In this document: one piece after another, positions 4,738 to 5,949 of the stretch
Layout of the letters: every line of letters starts with the position of its first letter
Numbering within the stretch: position 1 is the stretch's first letter
NCBI GenBank assembly: GCA_004557805.1
Contig: SFFS01000155.1
Location: forward strand, 1-5,949
From: Clostridiales bacterium
GTDB taxonomy: Bacteria; Bacillota; Clostridia; Christensenellales; Aristaeellaceae
DNA length: 5,949 bases
Direction: 5' to 3'
The notes under the pieces: generated by a model
Told to the model about the DNA's origin: nothing
Seen by the model: only the letters and a program-made list of their open reading frames with translations
Databases searched by the model: none
Made by a program: the position numbers and the translations under genes

Positions 4738-5745
4738 ATGAAAAAACTCGTTGCCATTCTGCTCGCGCTGACGCTGGTGCTGAGCGCGACTGCGGCTCTC
4801 GCTGCGTTCCCGGAGAAGAACATGACCCTGATCGTGCCGTGGAATGCCGGCGGTTCTTCCGACCTGATCGGCCGTCTGCTCTGCGCGGAAATGGAACAGG
4901 ACCTCGGCGTTAAGATCTCCGTCGTCAACACCCCCGGCGCCACCGGCACCGTCGGCATGAACGACTGCATGCTCGCTCCCCACGACGGCTACACGCTCAT
5001 CGCCAACGCCACTCCGTACAGCCACGGCGTGATGGGTCTGGCCGACTGGTCCCCCAAGGATTGGGATTTCCTCGCCGCCTACTATGTGCCGGGCATCATC
5101 GCCGTCAAGGCCGGCAGCGAATATGACACCTTCGACAAGCTGTACGAAGCCATCAAGGCCGGCACCGTTTCCTGCGGCACCGCGGGCCTGGGCTCCACCG
5201 GCTACACCAACCTGTGCATCCTCGCGTCCTTGGACGAGGCGTTCAACCCCGCTTCCGGCGCGTATAAGCACATCGCGTACTCCGGCGGCGCCGCCGCCAT
5301 CACCGCCGTCATCTCCGGCGAAGTCGACTTCACGCCCCAGCTGTCCAACGAAATGATCGACTATCTCCGCTCCGGCGATATGGTCGCTCTGGCCGCGCTG
5401 ACGGAAGAAGACCTCGTGCTCGACGGCGTGGATTACGCCATCCCGTCCCTGAAGAACTTCATCCCCGAAGCCGAGTCCGTGCTGCCCTGCGGCGACGCGT
5501 TCGGTCTGCTCTTCCCGTCCGACGTGCCGGAAGAAGCCAAGACCGTGCTGGAAGCCTCTTACCTCAAGGCCTGCGAGTCTGACGCTGCCAAGACGTTCGC
5601 CACCGAAAAGGGCGTCATGCTGACCGCCTACAATCTCGAAGAATCCAACGCCCTGAAGGACACCGCCGCCCATGACGCCGGCTGGATCCTCTACGACAGC
5701 GGCGCCGGTGTGAACAGCCCCGAGCAGTTCGGCTACGCCCGCTAA
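4738..5745 (+). CDS. tctC: TctC-family solute receptor of a tripartite tricarboxylate transporter (TTT)
   Basis: The 335-residue product is an extracytoplasmic solute-binding protein of the TctC/Bug family (PF03401), of typical length. It would capture a carboxylate-type or related small solute for the membrane subunits TctA and TctB. Family segments are visible: MTLIVPWNAGGSSDLIGRLL (29-48), VVNTPGATGTVGMN (62-75), VSCGTAGLGSTGYTN (144-158) and IAYSGGAAAITAVISGEVDF (179-198). The signal peptide (MKKLVAILLALTLVLSATAALA) ends in an ALA motif, with likely cleavage after Ala22. There is no lipobox cysteine, which is unusual if the host is monoderm. The start at 4738 is fixed by AAGGAGG at 4723-4729; the open frame from 4708 lacks a ribosome site. 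A strong terminator follows, and the next gene probably encodes the small membrane subunit. The ligand cannot be predicted; the neighbouring epimerase suggests a sugar-derived acid. Confidence 0.9.
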   Translation: MKKLVAILLALTLVLSATAALAAFPEKNMTLIVPWNAGGSSDLIGRLLCAEMEQDLGVKISVVNTPGATGTVGMNDCMLAPHDGYTLIANATPYSHGVMGLADWSPKDWDFLAAYYVPGIIAVKAGSEYDTFDKLYEAIKAGTVSCGTAGLGSTGYTNLCILASLDEAFNPASGAYKHIAYSGGAAAITAVISGEVDFTPQLSNEMIDYLRSGDMVALAALTEEDLVLDGVDYAIPSLKNFIPEAESVLPCGDAFGLLFPSDVPEEAKTVLEASYLKACESDAAKTFATEKGVMLTAYNLEESNALKDTAAHDAGWILYDSGAGVNSPEQFGYAR

Positions 5746-5769
5746 GCGATTCCGCTTCACAACCCCTGC

Positions 5770-5801
5770 ACCGGCGGCGCACCGCGCGCCGCCGGTTTTT
5801 T
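5770..5801 (+). terminator. Strong intrinsic terminator between tctC and the next transporter gene
   Basis: ACCGGCGGCGC (5770-5780) and GCGCCGCCGGT (5786-5796) form a perfect 11-bp stem around ACCGC and run into six Ts (5796-5801). It starts 24 bases after the stop codon. Since the following gene is co-oriented and close, it probably acts as a partial terminator that keeps receptor expression above that of the membrane subunits. Confidence 0.9.
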
Positions 5802-5856
5802 GAACCGATACCGATTTACGGTTTCTTAACAAAAACGATGGAAAGGTGGGATTTCG

Positions 5857-5949
5857 TTGCCTGAGGAAGAAAAGAAGGCCGCGGAAACGAACGTTCAGCC
5901 TGCGGCGCAGGACGAAAACCGCGACGCGTTCGGCCAGACGGCGGACGCG
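5857..5949 (+). CDS. Start of the next transporter gene, probably the small membrane subunit TctB (3' end outside window)
   Basis: Only 31 codons are visible, beginning at a TTG codon with AAAGGTGG (5842-5849) seven bases upstream. An in-frame stop at 5827-5829 bounds the frame on the left and no in-frame ATG exists between it and the TTG. The visible peptide is hydrophilic and rich in Glu, Ala and Gln (MPEEEKKAAE..., ...FGQTADA), suiting a cytoplasmic N-terminal tail before the first membrane helix. The assignment to TctB rests on position alone, because TTT operons commonly run receptor, small membrane protein, large membrane protein. TctA or an unrelated gene remains possible. Confidence 0.55.
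   Translation, partial: MPEEEKKAAETNVQPAAQDENRDAFGQTADA

Noticed and set aside
4615..5832. Long minus-strand frame (405 codons) opposite the tctC-like gene
   Set aside because: The plus-strand TctC family match, signal peptide, promoter, ribosome site and terminator are decisive; the opposite frame is Gly/Val/Arg-rich with no family features.

Overview
The window looks like a piece of a GC-rich Firmicutes (Clostridia-type) chromosome, probably from a gut-type organism of the Christensenellales/Oscillospirales kind. The reasons are the strong GGAGG ribosome sites, the 'MKKL.AILLALTLVLS' style signal peptide, a Firmicutes-type sugar-nucleotide fusion enzyme and high GC with long shadow ORFs in the wrong frames. 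This placement is inference; no rRNA or other marker gene is present.

Layout. (1) 3-938 (+): the C-terminal part of a mannose-1-phosphate guanylyltransferase/phosphomannomutase-like fusion protein, cut by the left edge, with degenerate mutase loops, followed by a hairpin terminator. (2) 939-1851: about 900 bases with no credible gene. It holds a 646-bp element (1048-1693) bounded by imperfect inverted repeats that each contain a hairpin reading outward into a T-run. Inside are three tandem ~104-nt units (1278-1590) and one diverged relative (1137-1277). Each unit folds on paper into consecutive hairpins. Between the diverged and tandem units seven base pairs change on both sides with pairing kept, which points to a structured RNA rather than protein. 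This is the most unusual part of the window. (3) 1852-2325 (-): a small, relatively AT-rich lipoprotein gene with its own promoter. (4) 2533-3330 (-): a TIM-barrel sugar isomerase/epimerase resembling ketose 3-epimerases, with a strong terminator. (5) 3433-4566 (+): a divergently transcribed regulator made of a LacI/PBP1-type sugar-binding domain at the N-terminus and a LuxR-type helix-turn-helix at the C-terminus. (6) 4738-5745 (+): a TctC-type solute receptor of a tripartite tricarboxylate transporter (TTT), then a strong terminator. (7) 5857-5949 (+): the start of the next gene, probably the small membrane subunit TctB.

Parts 4-7 read as one small uptake and catabolism locus. The regulator would sense a sugar or sugar acid and control the divergent epimerase gene and the transporter downstream. 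The terminator between the receptor gene and the next gene would give more receptor than membrane subunits. The substrate cannot be read from the sequence.
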